A stretch of DNA of 64,000 nucleotides from Neonectria sp. B-13 (Eukaryota > Ascomycota > Sordariomycetes > Hypocreales > Nectriaceae): assembly GCA_002682825.1 (NCBI GenBank), contig NOKP01000012.1, positions 930,001-994,000 of the forward strand. Reading direction: 5' to 3'. Each line of letters starts with the position of its first letter. Position 1 is the stretch's first letter. Shown piece after piece: positions 12,600-22,639 of this stretch. Position numbers and translations under genes: made by a program. Below the pieces are notes generated by a model. It saw only the letters and a program-made list of their open reading frames with translations. It had not been told where the DNA came from and ran no database searches.

Positions 12600-12959
12600 A
12601 TGTCCGGCATTCCAGTACAAAACAGTCGTGGTCAGGGCGTGTCACATGCCACTGGCGATTCCAAAGTCCCGGCAGGTGGACAGACAAAAGCACCCCAAAG
12701 TCTAGAGGAGCATCTGCCCGACTCCGTATGTTCCCATAAGCACCATTTTTTGATCTTCCACTAATTAATCACCCAGATTCACCCCACCGAATCCAAGCCT
12801 GGTCAATCCACCACCAAGAAGTCACACGCAAAGGGCGGAGGCGCGGCCTCAATTGTTCCTCAGAAACTACAAGAGATGCTGCCTGAATCAGTTGAGAGGG
12901 CTGTTCCCAATGCCATTCACGATACCGGTGATACTAGTGGCATTCACAGGAAGCAGTAG
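12600..12959 (+). CDS. small hydrophilic (LEA-like/stress-type) protein
   Basis: Two exons, 12600-12725 and 12777-12959, give 102 aa; the 51-nt intron has GTATGT and ACCCAG ends and phase 0. The product has no signal peptide or hydrophobic segment and is rich in G, S, Q, K, P and H. It opens with MSGIPVQNSRGQGVS, has a central LPDSIHPTE, then a Lys/His/Gly stretch and a C-terminal GIHRKQ. Composition and size match the intrinsically disordered small proteins that fungi make in conidia or under water stress, but I cannot assign a named family. Neither exon is a long frame, so simple ORF scanning misses it. Confidence 0.65.
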
Positions 12960-13411
12960 ACTTCTCGGGATGAGACGTACTACAGCGCCTCAGGGGAAGG
13001 TGGAAGTTGTGTGATTCGGGAGTAAGTTAGTTCTAGCTTTTGTAGCTTGCACGTCGCATTTAAATAAAGGATCATCACTCGACTTTATGAAAACATGAGA
13101 TTGATGCTACTTGATAAGGATGCCGGTCGTAAAATGCCCAAGAGCTACCAAACGTCTTGTTTAACACCGAATCATTAGTCCCAATTCACATCATTGTGGA
13201 GAGAAATTTGCAAAACCCGGCTTAGGTGGTATAATCAGTGACTTCTCAGTGTCTGATTGATTTATAATTAAGTATCTTTCCAGTAACTACTTGTCTAGTG
13301 TGATGCTAGTTTTGAAGAGCCATAGCCGAACAGAGGCTGATGATGTTTGGCTTCTGGTGGTAGCAACACCTTGTCCACGAAGAATAATGTTTTCCTCCGG
13401 CTGTGCATCAC
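12960..13411. other. intergenic between convergent genes
   Basis: AT-rich 3' flanks of the small protein gene and the peroxiredoxin gene; no coding frame seen. Confidence 0.5.
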
Positions 13412-14184
13412 CTAATCCGCCCGCAATCTCTTCCTAGACTCGCCATTCCCGTTCACGCCATTTCCGTTCGTGGTCTCCTTCGCTTCTCCTTGGGCAGCAA
13501 AGTACTCCAGGCTTCCCTTGGGATCAGCCTTCATGCCCTTGCTACCTTTCATCCAACCAGCAGGGCAGACCTCGCCATGCTCATCGGTGAATTGAAAGGC
13601 CTCGAGGAGACGAATCGTCTCCTCGACGTCTCGCCCAACGGGCAGGTCGTTCACCGTGATCTGCCTTAGAACACCCTTGGGGTCGATGATGAACAGTCCA
13701 CGAAGTGCAATGCCTTCCTCCTCAATGAGGACGCCGTAGCTGCGGGAAATCTTCTGCGACCTGTCTGCCACAAGGGGCAGCTCGAGGTCTGAGCCCAGGC
13801 CGCCTTGCTTTCGGGGCTTCTCGATCCACGCAAGATGCGAGAAGTGTGAGTCGGTGGAGATACCGAGAACGGTCGTGTTGATGGCTCGGAAGCGCTCCAG
13901 CGCGTTATTGTATTGGATGATTTCGGTCGGGCAGACGAAGGTGAAGTCCATGGGGTAGAAGAGGAGAACGACCCTGCAAGGACGGATTAGCCATGATCGA
14001 GTTCTCTCGGTGTGCCTCAAGCTTATCCAGACACGCGCAGATCTGGAGTAACGCGGAGGAAGAACTGTTCAACGCACCATTGGCCCTTGTAATCGGACAG
14101 GGAAATGTCCCTGAACTCGCCTCCGGGGAAGACGGTGGTTGCTTTGAAGTCCGGAGCCGGACGCTGAACGAATGCTGTGGACAT
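13412..14184 (-). CDS. 2-Cys peroxiredoxin (thioredoxin peroxidase)
   Basis: Two exons, 14184-14078 and 13973-13412; 222 aa. Reduces hydrogen peroxide and alkyl hydroperoxides with electrons from thioredoxin, in the cytosol. The peroxidatic cysteine is C50 in DFTFVCPTE and the resolving cysteine C172 in EVCPAGW, so it is a typical 2-Cys (Tsa1/AhpC type) enzyme; [13 protein letters not shown] is also conserved. The conserved W36 is formed across the 104-nt intron. Compared with yeast Tsa1 (196 aa) it carries a C-terminal extension rich in N and G ending in KRLRAD; such extensions can change sensitivity to overoxidation, but that is inference. No organelle targeting sequence. Confidence 0.93.
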
Positions 14185-15044
14185 GGTGACGGTTGTTTGC
14201 TTGAAATGTGGATGACGATGGACGAACTGGACGGGAAAAAAGAGGAGAGAAATTATCTACCACGGGCGGATCCAGAGGTCCCTGATAAGGCGAGACCATA
14301 TTAATAGGCAGTGGGCCCCGTGGAAAGGGGTGAGATAACCCATGTTTATTGTTAGCGCACGTTGCTTTTGCGAAAGTCCATCAAAACAAATGCCGAAACA
14401 GCGATTGCATGCCGCTACCGTGTCTCTCGTAGGTCGCGCAGAGTCGATGGTGTCAATTATCGAATCTATCACGCCATACAAAAGGAATGCCCTATCTATC
14501 CGCCCGTAAATGTCAAACAGCCTTGAGTTGAAATACCGCGTAAAGCATCGCAGCTCTTAGCGCAGCCTCTTAGCGCAGCCGAGAAATTCCGTTCAGTCCG
14601 AAACGCGAAAGCACACGAAATCACGTGAATCCGCCGCAGGGTTGACTCCACCAAAGCCAGCTTTCGATCTCGCCATTTTGCACTGTAAGCTGAATGTAAT
14701 CTGTGAAAGTGTGTGCTTTCAATCAGTTGATACCTCCCTCCCCCGGCTATTTACTGAAGCAATGTACTTCAATGAAAATTAATTCCGTGAGAGCGACCAT
14801 GTTGGTACAGGGTAAATTCCTGGATGGCTGCCGGCTGGAGCTTTCAAAAGCTGTCTACGACGCAGAAGGAAACGCCCAATTTGGCGGATATGAATAATTG
14901 AATAGCAGGGAAGCTGTGGTTCATGGATTTCTGTCAAAGAATTTGGACGATCCCGGCGAGACACTTCTGACTTTCAACTGCCCCCCATTCCCCGTAACTT
15001 ACACCAAGCTGTTCAAAAGTGGATTCGGTCAACTTCATCGCTGC
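14185..15044. other. intergenic; short direct repeat
   Basis: Promoter of the peroxiredoxin gene. Contains two adjacent copies of CTCTTAGCGCAGC(C) around 14550-14580 and a CACGTGA box near 14620. No gene supported. Confidence 0.45.
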
Positions 15045-15348
15045 TCATCCAAGTTTGAACCCAAAAGCATCGGCTTCCAGGAAGTGTCTTTTTACATGGT
15101 GATTATAGTCCTGATTGTTGCCAGATGGTACATCCCATCGAGATTGATTTTTGAATGTCATGGAGCCAGTTCTTTGGGCCTGTGAACGACGTTCTCAAGG
15201 AGCTGACTACGGCGGAAGTGAGACTAGGTCTTTTCCCGCGAGATTGGTTCGTACATGCAGCATGTAATGGATTACTTACGGTTGATAAGACCACTACCGG
15301 TAATAACGCCAACAGTGCGGACTGCATAAAGCCTGTGGCTGAGGCCAT
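15045..15348 (-). CDS. candidate 67-aa secreted peptide
   Basis: Exon 1 (15348-15280) encodes MASATGFMQSALLALLPVVV plus three residues, a good signal peptide, and stops at a perfect GTAAGT donor. The CACAG acceptor at 15180 joins it in frame to 15179-15045, a hydrophilic tail containing VKRHFLEADAFGFKLG; the KR dipeptide is a possible Kex2 site. A TATATAT tract lies about 20 bases upstream of the ATG, which is close. No homology recognised and no cysteines; this may be a chance arrangement. Confidence 0.3.
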
Positions 15349-15689
15349 AGCTCTGCAATCTATCAAGGATATATATGCTTAGTCTATTGACACTTGGCTG
15401 TAATAAGCCAATGCTAGAGTTTAGGGGAGAAATGGAATCATAACTGATAACCTTAATTAAAAAGTTGAAAGGTTTTAATGTAGATAATAGACTTTATCCT
15501 TACTAGCCTGACCAACTTGTCTAATGTGATATGTTTACTAGAAAAGTCTTGATACAGTGATGACCTAGCATGTGCCCAGCCACCACCTCGAGGCAGAGTA
15601 AAGATATACGGTGTTCATTTAGTTTTTCAGGCTAAAGCAATCAACCTTGTAGGTAATAATACTGTTACTGACTTGAATGTTTAGAGATA

Positions 15690-17159
15690 TCACATTATAA
15701 CCGCAAAGCCAGCTGCCATTGCAGCGGCCAGCTGTAGTTCAAATGACCACAGTGCCATGGTTGAAGCCAATGAATCATCATCAGTCTATGAATCATTAGC
15801 CGATGAGTAACCCACAGACTGACACGTAAAGATAGGTACATAATCAAGCTTTTCCTTGAAAGTATCGCAGTCGAACCGTCCAGAGAAGTCATAAATCTCC
15901 AAGGCGTTGGTGACTTGGGTTTTCCTTTTGAAGAAAGAATCACTAAGATGACATAAGTTAAGGACGCTTCATATGTTATCAGTTGAGAACTCACAAAAAG
16001 TTGTTTTGTATGTTTCCAGTCAATGAAAGATTGAACATCGCTTCTGGCCAATACCATATTTTTGAACCATTTTGATCGTACTCTTTGAAGTCAACATATG
16101 CTTCTTGAATAGAAACGGTCGGAGTGTGCCATTGCTCAGCCTTAGCAGGCAGAACTAAGGTAGTTATATTGAGATCTCGTATCTCAATTTCAGACACATC
16201 GTCAAAAGGGAGAACAAGTCTCTTCATCGAAACGCTCTCTTTGGGCTCATCTTCAACAAAGGACACGTTTCCGACAGTAAGGCTTTCCAGATCTGGGTTG
16301 CGACGGAGGCCAACACCGTGTACAATTGTCATTTGTCTGATGTCCATAGACTTGCTCGAGGGGCCACCGAACGTGACGGTTAAGTTATGTCCAGAGATGT
16401 ATAGGTCACTGGTATTAGTCCAGGCTAGAGTAATATTCCGGACATTGCGCGGATAGTACACAGCCATAGAATTGTCACGGAACTTGTCGGTGTCGGTAGG
16501 TGTCATTGTGTTTTTGAAGAAGCAGTCAATGGAGTCGATTGATCCGGAGTCCAGAATGGTGATGCCGCCGCCAACCGGAGATGTAAATCCTTGAAGACCG
16601 TTCATATCTAGTCGCTTGAGGGCCGGAGTCTGCATAAAAAAACAGGGAAACATATGCCAAATTGGTAAAGTTCAAATGGGTGATATTGAGAATCCTATGA
16701 AACGAAACGTCACCATCAACAAACTCGAGACTTGGGAGCAGTAGTTTATCGAGGCCATCGAAGAAAAAAAAGTTGATGCTGCCGTTGACAGCAACGAGCG
16801 TAGAGCTAGAAATCTCAAAGCGCGGCGTGATTTTGTTTCCGCAGTTCGTTTCATTCACCGGGCATCCATCGTGCATGATGTTCCCACGCACTGACTCGAT
16901 GCCGTCCAGATTGATGTCTTCGGAAATGTGCTGAAAGATCAGATCGCCACCTATTGTTGAACAGGCTTTGCGGGCTTCAGTGGCGTCGGCCGCATTGTGG
17001 ATGGTGACATCGCCGCTACAATTGAAGGCAGCCGCAGCTTCTGAAAAGAAAAAGAAAACAGGGTAAGACTGATGTAACACAACGCCATTCGAGGATCGGG
17101 AACTTACGATGACTGACGCAGCTGAGTAGCGCCACTAGAGATCCGATCCCAAGTCGCAT
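15690..17159 (-). CDS. GPI-anchored receptor-L-domain protein (Ecm33/Sps2-like) with a one-base frameshift
   Basis: Exons 17159-17108, 17040-15995, 15924-15840, 15785-15690. Signal peptide MRLGIGSLVALLSCVSH, then repeated L-domain strands (for example LPSLEFVDGDVSF, TPALKRLDMNGLQGF, FNLSLTGNI) with many N-glycosylation sites, and a C-terminal DDDS site followed by a hydrophobic tail ending AMAAGFAVIM, a GPI-attachment signal. Such proteins sit in the plasma membrane and cell wall and support wall integrity. The last exon is only reached by a 54-nt intron (15839-15786) with a CTAAT branch; without it translation stops at 15786. The frame breaks at a run of seven A on the + strand (16636-16642): one base fewer joins both halves into 425 aa. 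Either a sequencing or assembly error or a recently dead gene. Confidence 0.72.
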
Positions 17160-17300
17160 AGTTACTGGCAACAACTTAAGCTTAGTTTAGATGCGGGACC
17201 AACAAGTGCAGCTAGGAACAACCACCACTTCATCCTGACGGAAAGCCACTTTCTTTATGCCCATGATTCTGTTTGCTTAGCAAGGTAGGCTGTCTTAGCG

Positions 17301-17340
17301 TACCGAGTTATGCGTATAATCCCTGTCTTATGTCACCATG
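17301..17340. repeat. 40-nt dispersed repeat, copy 1
   Basis: Matches 20404-20443 in the same orientation with about four differences (TACCGAGTTAT.CGTATAATCC core). The two copies bracket the permease relic and the aspartic protease gene. Confidence 0.6.
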
Positions 17341-17385
17341 CGACAAGTTTCGACTTTAACGCAGTGGCTGTTTGTGCCTAGTCTC

Positions 17386-17451
17386 ACCGCATTACCGTAT
17401 TAGCTAATACGGTATCTTACCGCATTACCGTATTAGCTAATACGGTATCTC
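17386..17451. repeat. two tandem 33-nt units, each with a perfect 22-nt palindrome
   Basis: Units begin at 17386 and 17419. Each holds the palindrome TACCGTATTAGCTAATACGG(TA) at 17393-17414 and 17426-17447. Could form cruciforms or act as a paired binding site for a symmetric dimer. Confidence 0.8.
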
Positions 17452-18077
17452 AACAAACTCGTCACCTTTGGGTTGTGGAGTCGTTAATGACAAGCCAGTA
17501 AGAATCATTCACTACTAGGCATGAGCCGTTATAGTAATTGTATTTATGTGACTTACTGAGGAAAGGGCGATTAAGATTAAGGTAAACTTGGCCTCTGGTT
17601 TGGCTGGCCCGTCGTTGATAACTCTGCAGCCCTAAGATGACGAATTTGTTGAGATAATATAGTGATAGGGCGGCTGATGTCGATAGTGACAATAGACGTT
17701 GTAACGGGCGCAACCCATGCATACCTACAGTATCAAACTACCAGACTGGTTAGGCCTAGTGTACTAGTAGCTACTCTATATATTAATTGTATTTGTCTAA
17801 CATCACGCGATTTGTTTGGTTTAGGACACTAGCATTCTTTGCAATGGTCCTCGTAATCCCTTATTGAGTCCAGACAGCAGGCTGAAAGAAGAGAGCCGCG
17901 AGCGCAGCAGACATGGCCTCGCAATCCCCCTTGCTGATCAAGTCTCCATCGCATATATCCGTTACGGCCGGCCAGCCTTGTCTATGTGCTTCAAAGCTTG
18001 TGCCGCTCGCTCGAGATCCTGGAAATTGTCCTCCAGCCACACCGGATCCTTCTCGCTAGAAGCCCGTTTCACTCGTG

Positions 18078-18451
18078 TCAGATGACCAGTCCATGCACTT
18101 TTCCCAACTGCCTCTCTTACTATTCATTGCCAGTCAAGGGGTCGGAGAGCCTTGTATTGTATTGCCATTGGCTGCGTTGTCTATTTTCCTTTTGCGGCTT
18201 ATATGTGGCCTCACCCGCTCTTGGGTCTGCCGGCGTCTTGATTAAGATGGTCAGCTATGGAGTTGCCCTCCCTGGTCTCATCTTCACCACGATTCTCACT
18301 TACCATGTAAGTTATCCGTTTGTTACGGCTTGACTTCTTTGGGGCTGATTAGACTGGGAACCAGCTCGCGAGCAAGCACGTCTTTGTCCGTATTTTGCGA
18401 AGATCTAGATCTAGCGCGCCGCATATACGCTTGAGTGAAATATCGGCGTAG
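18078..18451 (+). pseudogene. C-terminal relic of an Mtr-type amino-acid permease
   Basis: The frame contains YVASPALGSAGVLIKMVSYG followed by VALPGLIFTTILTYH; a 58-nt intron (18307-18364, GTAAGT...CCAG) then gives SKHVFVRILRRSR. These are the late helices of the neutral amino-acid permease family (aa_trans, N. crassa Mtr). Upstream the match fades and shifts frame, and the first two thirds of the protein are absent, as is the normal C-terminal helix after VRILR. Not functional. A relic of the N-terminal half of the same family lies at 25256-25895. Confidence 0.7.
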
Positions 18452-18501
18452 CGCTCCAACTGAATTATTGATAACAGATGCATACTCCTTCCTCCACATG
18501 C

Positions 18502-19914
18502 TTAGAAGAAAGCCAGACCAGCAAGGGAAGCCACCACTGCCCAGCAAGGCGTCCAAGACGTAGCGCCAGCAGTCACTCCAGTCGGCGTACTCCCCGGAGA
18601 TACCTCCGTCTCAGACGCTCCCCCATTCGTCTCCGAAGCCTTCAGCTTTCCAACCCCGAGCTCCAAGTTGCCGCCGTCCCAGACAGTGTAGTATCCTTTC
18701 AGAACAGGACTCCCGATGATCCATACCGCCGCCTCCGGACTGATGGGCTCGACGGCGTGCAGGATGACGCCCTGGCACATGCCTGGGTGCGAAGGGTGCT
18801 CACCCAAATTGAACGCGTTTGAGGGCATGGTCAGGTTGACGAGCCTGTCGTCCGCTCCGACCGTGAACGTGATGTCAGGCTTCAGCTTCTCCATGACGGC
18901 ACATGGAGCACCCCACACGCCGAGCTTGTCGAGCATCTTGATCTCGGGGCTGATGGCCGCGTACATGTCTTTGGCTGTCTGCTTGTCAGGTGTCTGGATG
19001 TAGGCGGTTCCTGTATCAACGATGGAGATGCCAGCGGGGAAGGACTTGTTAGTGGTCGAGTCTTTGATGGATTCCTTGTTGACGAAGAATGCCGGCGTGT
19101 TGATAAACCACTGACCGACCATAGTGGTAATGCTGGCGTTGAAGGGGACTCTCGTCAGGGAGCCCTCGTACTTGGAGGTGTCGACGCCGCCGAGGGTTAA
19201 CAATCCAGAAGGACTATCGCCGGCGTTGAGAGCGAGCCCAAAGACTGGCTCAGGAAGGTCTCCCGACTCAACAAGGCTCCATATGGTGGTGGAAAGGTTC
19301 TTCTCAAGTTGCATCCCGATGATTGACGCCCCAGGCGGTCCAAGACCAAAGATACCATCGATATCTGGACCCAGGGGGTTCTCTCCTACTTCCTCTGGAT
19401 ACTCGTCGGCAAGGAAGAAAGGCTGGTTCTCGACCGCAAGGCCACCAATGCTCACAACATCCGAGACAACCTGGCCCTCAAACGAGGCTGGCTCAGCCAA
19501 TGGCTGAGCATTGCCCCCGGTGTCGTAGCTAGCGATAAACTTATCGCCGGGCTTCTGCGAGAAGGTGGATGACTTAGAGGGGTCGTAGAGGGTGTAGTTG
19601 CTGCAGGTCGTGCACCCCTTCTTAGCGAGGACGAGGTCTGTCGAGCCGGTGTCGAAGAGAACGTTACTATTCGTAGATAAGCGTGTGTTAGTCGAGACTT
19701 TTGAAAGTTGGAGAAGGGGGACGATTACGAACAATACTTGAGCTGGTGTCCCGACGGAGACTTGGCCGTACCATTGGTAGTCGGCGACCTCGCGCCAGTT
19801 GGAAAGTTTGACGTTACCAGAGGCCTGGTTCTGGGCGCGGGGGCTGATTCTAATGCTGAAAGTGTCTGCCGAGGCTGTAGCCAGACCAGCAACGAAAGCC
19901 GAGAAGAGCTTCAT
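18502..19914 (-). CDS. GPI-anchored aspartic protease (yapsin-like, pepsin family A1)
   Basis: Exons 19914-19733 and 19666-18502; 448 aa. Signal peptide MKLFSAFVAGLATASA. The two catalytic aspartates are in NVLFDTGSTDL and ISIVDTGTAYI; the flap and fold motifs DGIFGLGPPG, VWIIGSPVLKGYYTVWD follow. The C-terminus has a Ser/Thr/Gly-rich stalk and a hydrophobic end (SWTPCWAVVASLAGLAFF), a GPI signal, placing it on the cell surface. The 66-nt intron is a multiple of three, so the frame stays open through it; splicing restores AQVFNVLFDTGS, the family consensus, and its sequence holds a GACTAAC branch point. Start taken at 19914, where the signal peptide begins. Confidence 0.88.
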   Translation of the reverse strand: MKLFSAFVAGLATASADTFSIRISPRAQNQASGNVKLSNWREVADYQWYGQVSVGTPAQVLFVIVPLLQLSKVSTNTRLSTNSNVLFDTGSTDLVLAKKGCTTCSNYTLYDPSKSSTFSQKPGDKFIASYDTGGNAQPLAEPASFEGQVVSDVVSIGGLAVENQPFFLADEYPEEVGENPLGPDIDGIFGLGPPGASIIGMQLEKNLSTTIWSLVESGDLPEPVFGLALNAGDSPSGLLTLGGVDTSKYEGSLTRVPFNASITTMVGQWFINTPAFFVNKESIKDSTTNKSFPAGISIVDTGTAYIQTPDKQTAKDMYAAISPEIKMLDKLGVWGAPCAVMEKLKPDITFTVGADDRLVNLTMPSNAFNLGEHPSHPGMCQGVILHAVEPISPEAAVWIIGSPVLKGYYTVWDGGNLELGVGKLKASETNGGASETEVSPGSTPTGVTAGATSWTPCWAVVASLAGLAFF

Positions 19915-20087
19915 GATCAGCAAGGGAAGGAATAGGAAAGGGTATTATAAGGAAGGCTGAAAGGCGCGTGAAGAGCGAAGGACACCGCTGGCTTATATGA
20001 TAATATGACCTACTTATTACATCTCTGTACAAGCTATGTGACACCTTAATACAGATGTAAACTATACGAAATACTAAATAGATGTGA

Positions 20088-20319
20088 CTCCTCAAATTGC
20101 GGCACAGGAGATCCTTCGGTCGCTCCTATAGCAGAAGGCGTTTGACTTCCCTGCTAGTGATTACTCCCCTGGTGAGACTAGGGCTGTGCTTGGTGGGTGG
20201 TAGCTCCTCAAATTGCGGCGCAGGAGATCCTTCGGCCGCTCCCATAGCAGAAGGCGTTTTACTTCCCTGCTAGTGATTGCTCCCCTTGTGAGACTAGGGC
20301 TGTGCTTGGTGGGTTGCCA
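20088..20319. repeat. tandem duplication, two 116-nt units
   Basis: Units start at 20088 and 20204, both beginning CTCCTCAAATTGCGGC and ending near GCTTGGTGGGT. They differ by a few substitutions, mostly transitions (for example GGCACAGG/GGCGCAGG, GGTCGCTCCTA/GGCCGCTCCCA), compatible with mild repeat-induced point mutation. Confidence 0.8.
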
Positions 20320-20403
20320 GTGTGTTATTACAACCATATTTTTAAGCATCGAGGCAATGCAGGATTCTTGACTTAACACCCTAGTCAAACGTTATTCTGG
20401 GAG

Positions 20404-20443
20404 TACCGAGTTATCCGTATAATCCCTGTCTGAAGTCACCATG
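20404..20443. repeat. 40-nt dispersed repeat, copy 2
   Basis: Direct counterpart of 17301-17340. No transposase frame lies between the copies. Confidence 0.6.
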
Positions 20444-20673
20444 GACCTCGCTAAATATGCGTTACAGGCCGCAACCGACCCCTCATCACGCCCAACGCCT
20501 GTAGAAAGCCTTGCCATGATGGCGCCACAGCGTGTAATTTGAAAACGGATGTTAACAAGGCGTGCGGGGGCGGTTGCTAGCCGAGGCTGTGTGTTGTGTA
20601 CGGCTGAATGGCTAAGGCCAGCAACCCTGCAAGTTCCACTGTTCCAGGCGATCCTTCAGACGTTCAGCTATCC

Positions 20674-20922
20674 CTTTGACAGTCCTAAGGCAACACTTGG
20701 CCCATGGTCCCCACAGAGACCCGGGAGATCAGTGGTACGCTGGTTGACTTTAAGAAGCTGTAGCTCAATGAGAAGCGTTGTGTACTGTAATGTAGATCTC
20801 TCAGAGCTGTGACTTCTAGTGCCATATAAAATGGGTGTGACCTTATGTACCTTGTTTTTCTTGCATTTTTATTAGCTTAAATCCCTGCTACTAGCGTAAG
20901 TGTTGCCTTAGGACTGTCAAAG
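20674..20922. mobile_element. MITE-like element with 25-nt perfect terminal inverted repeats
   Basis: CTTTGACAGTCCTAAGGCAA(CACTT) at 20674-20698 is repeated exactly inverted at 20898-20922. The 249-bp interior has no coding capacity. No clear target-site duplication is visible, so the true ends may lie a few bases inside. Family not recognised. Confidence 0.6.
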
Positions 20923-21189
20923 AGTACGGATACCTTACCAACAATCGCAAGAGTTAAGATTGCATCGCTTGAATTGGACGTTCTTTACACAAACCATGGA
21001 TATCAAGTTCGAGTCAAAAGCATTTCATCCTGCGGGAGAAAACCTTTTCAGTCATCCGTGGTTGCCTCTTTGGCGTGGTTGGATGCGAAGGCTACACTTT
21101 AAGAAGAGAACATTGGTTTGAACAGCGTCGTCTATCTAGTTTCAGTACACTTGAGACAATTCTCAGCTGTGCTTATCAACTGTTTCCAG

Positions 21190-22364
21190 GAAAGATGCTC
21201 ATGGGCCTCGCGGTGCTCCCCCTGAGCTGTGACAAAGCCAGTCTGAGTGAGGATCTGGATGTCCTCGGTCAAGACGGTGGTCTTTCATGGCAGAGCGCCT
21301 CAAAAAAGCCATTACCGGGCGGCAGTCGTCGGCAACCAATGCCAAAGTCATTCGGCATGAGCTTCTCGACACGCTCGGGCATTCCTGCCAGCTTCCGCTG
21401 CATCTCCTTGGTGGAAAACTCCCTCGCCTGAAGCGCTTCAGGAGGGCCATTGAGCACTATACAGAAGTGTAAAGTGAGTTTCGGACTCAATGGCCTTGCA
21501 GTAAGCGAGATAGAACTTGGGATCCTCACGGGGGCGTTTCCTTGTCTTCTCTGAGCAGCCGAAGTTGTTGCTGTTGGGGCCTGCGTAGGGCGTCTGGCAG
21601 CCACATGCAGAGACTTGACCTTGTCGAGGATGGCGAATAAGATCTGCACCCCAGAGCTGCCAATGCCGATGACGAGGACTTTCTTGTCGGTCAAGTCGAC
21701 TGACTCATCCCAGTCAGCGCTGTGAACCTTGTGGCCCTGGAAGTCGTGGAGGCCGCGGATATCCGACCACCTCCACGTGTTGAGATGGCTGCCGCCGTTG
21801 AGGAAGAAGTCGGCCTAGTCGACAAAGGTTGTGCCATCCTCCAGACGCTGGACGGTGATCTTCCACTGAGCCTGTTCGTCGATCTATTCTGCGCCGACAA
21901 CCTTGTGTCTATTCTTGACGAACCGCTTCAGAGGGAGGAGGCAATGTCCTTGATGTACTCTTGAATTTCCTTGCTGCCAGGATAGTACTTGGGCCAATCT
22001 GGCGTGCGTTGCCATATGTACTGGCACGGAACGCTGAGGATGTCGCAAGCAACCCAGGGCATCAAAATTATAGCCAAGTGCCGCCCAAGTCCGGGTTCTT
22101 TTCATAGAAGGTAAGGTCGACATTCTGGCCTCGATGCAGAAGGGCGTGGGAGAAGTCGATTCAGGCGGCGCCCATGCCAAGGAAGACAACCTTGACAGAG
22201 CGTCTCGCACCCATGAGTGATTCCCTGATCTTGTATTCCGTCCCGCTGGCCTGATCTACTCCACTGGAGATATCAGTAGACACGCCGTTGGTGTATCCCT
22301 TGGAAGAGGGGCTATCGGGCACAGCCTTGGCAATATTCATTTCCAACACCATTGAATCTGCCAT
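21190..22364 (-). pseudogene. flavin-containing/Baeyer-Villiger-type monooxygenase, dead
   Basis: ATG at 22364 opens a normal N-terminus (MADSMVLEMNIAKAVPD...) leading into the FAD-binding motif VVFLGMGAA, which ends at TGA (22163-22161) where a glycine is expected. Across shifted frames the rest of the enzyme can still be followed: INFSHALLHRGQNVDLTFYE, NPDLGGTW, the NADP-binding motif KKVLVIGIGSSGVQ, HVAARRPTQAP, LPPGNGFFEALC and TTVLTEDIQILTQTG. Several stops and frameshifts lie between. The live enzyme would have inserted or transferred oxygen with NADPH. Divergent from the dead SDR at 22640. Confidence 0.8.
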
Positions 22365-22639
22365 CTGAGATAGTTCTGAGTCCGTGTGACGATGAATACA
22401 GTAGGGAGAAGTGTGAGATGAGGGCGCTTGAGCTGAGCTTGATTATTTTCTCGATCGAATATGAAAGGAGTTATAGTCATCATGTGCCGGACATGGAAAG
22501 TCTGGAATCTGGATGATCTGGGTTAATCCAGGCTTCCTGAACCATCCTCGGCTCGCCGATCCCCTCGGCACTTGCTACTTCTGGGTTACATTGGCGATCC
22601 GAAGTATTCCATGCCGACCCCCCCGCATATTGGACTTGA

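Noticed and set aside
16635..16656. 22-nt intron in the L-domain gene ending TTTTTTTATGCAG
   Set aside because: Ends look canonical but fungal introns below about 40 nt are not credible; a one-base frameshift is the simpler reading.
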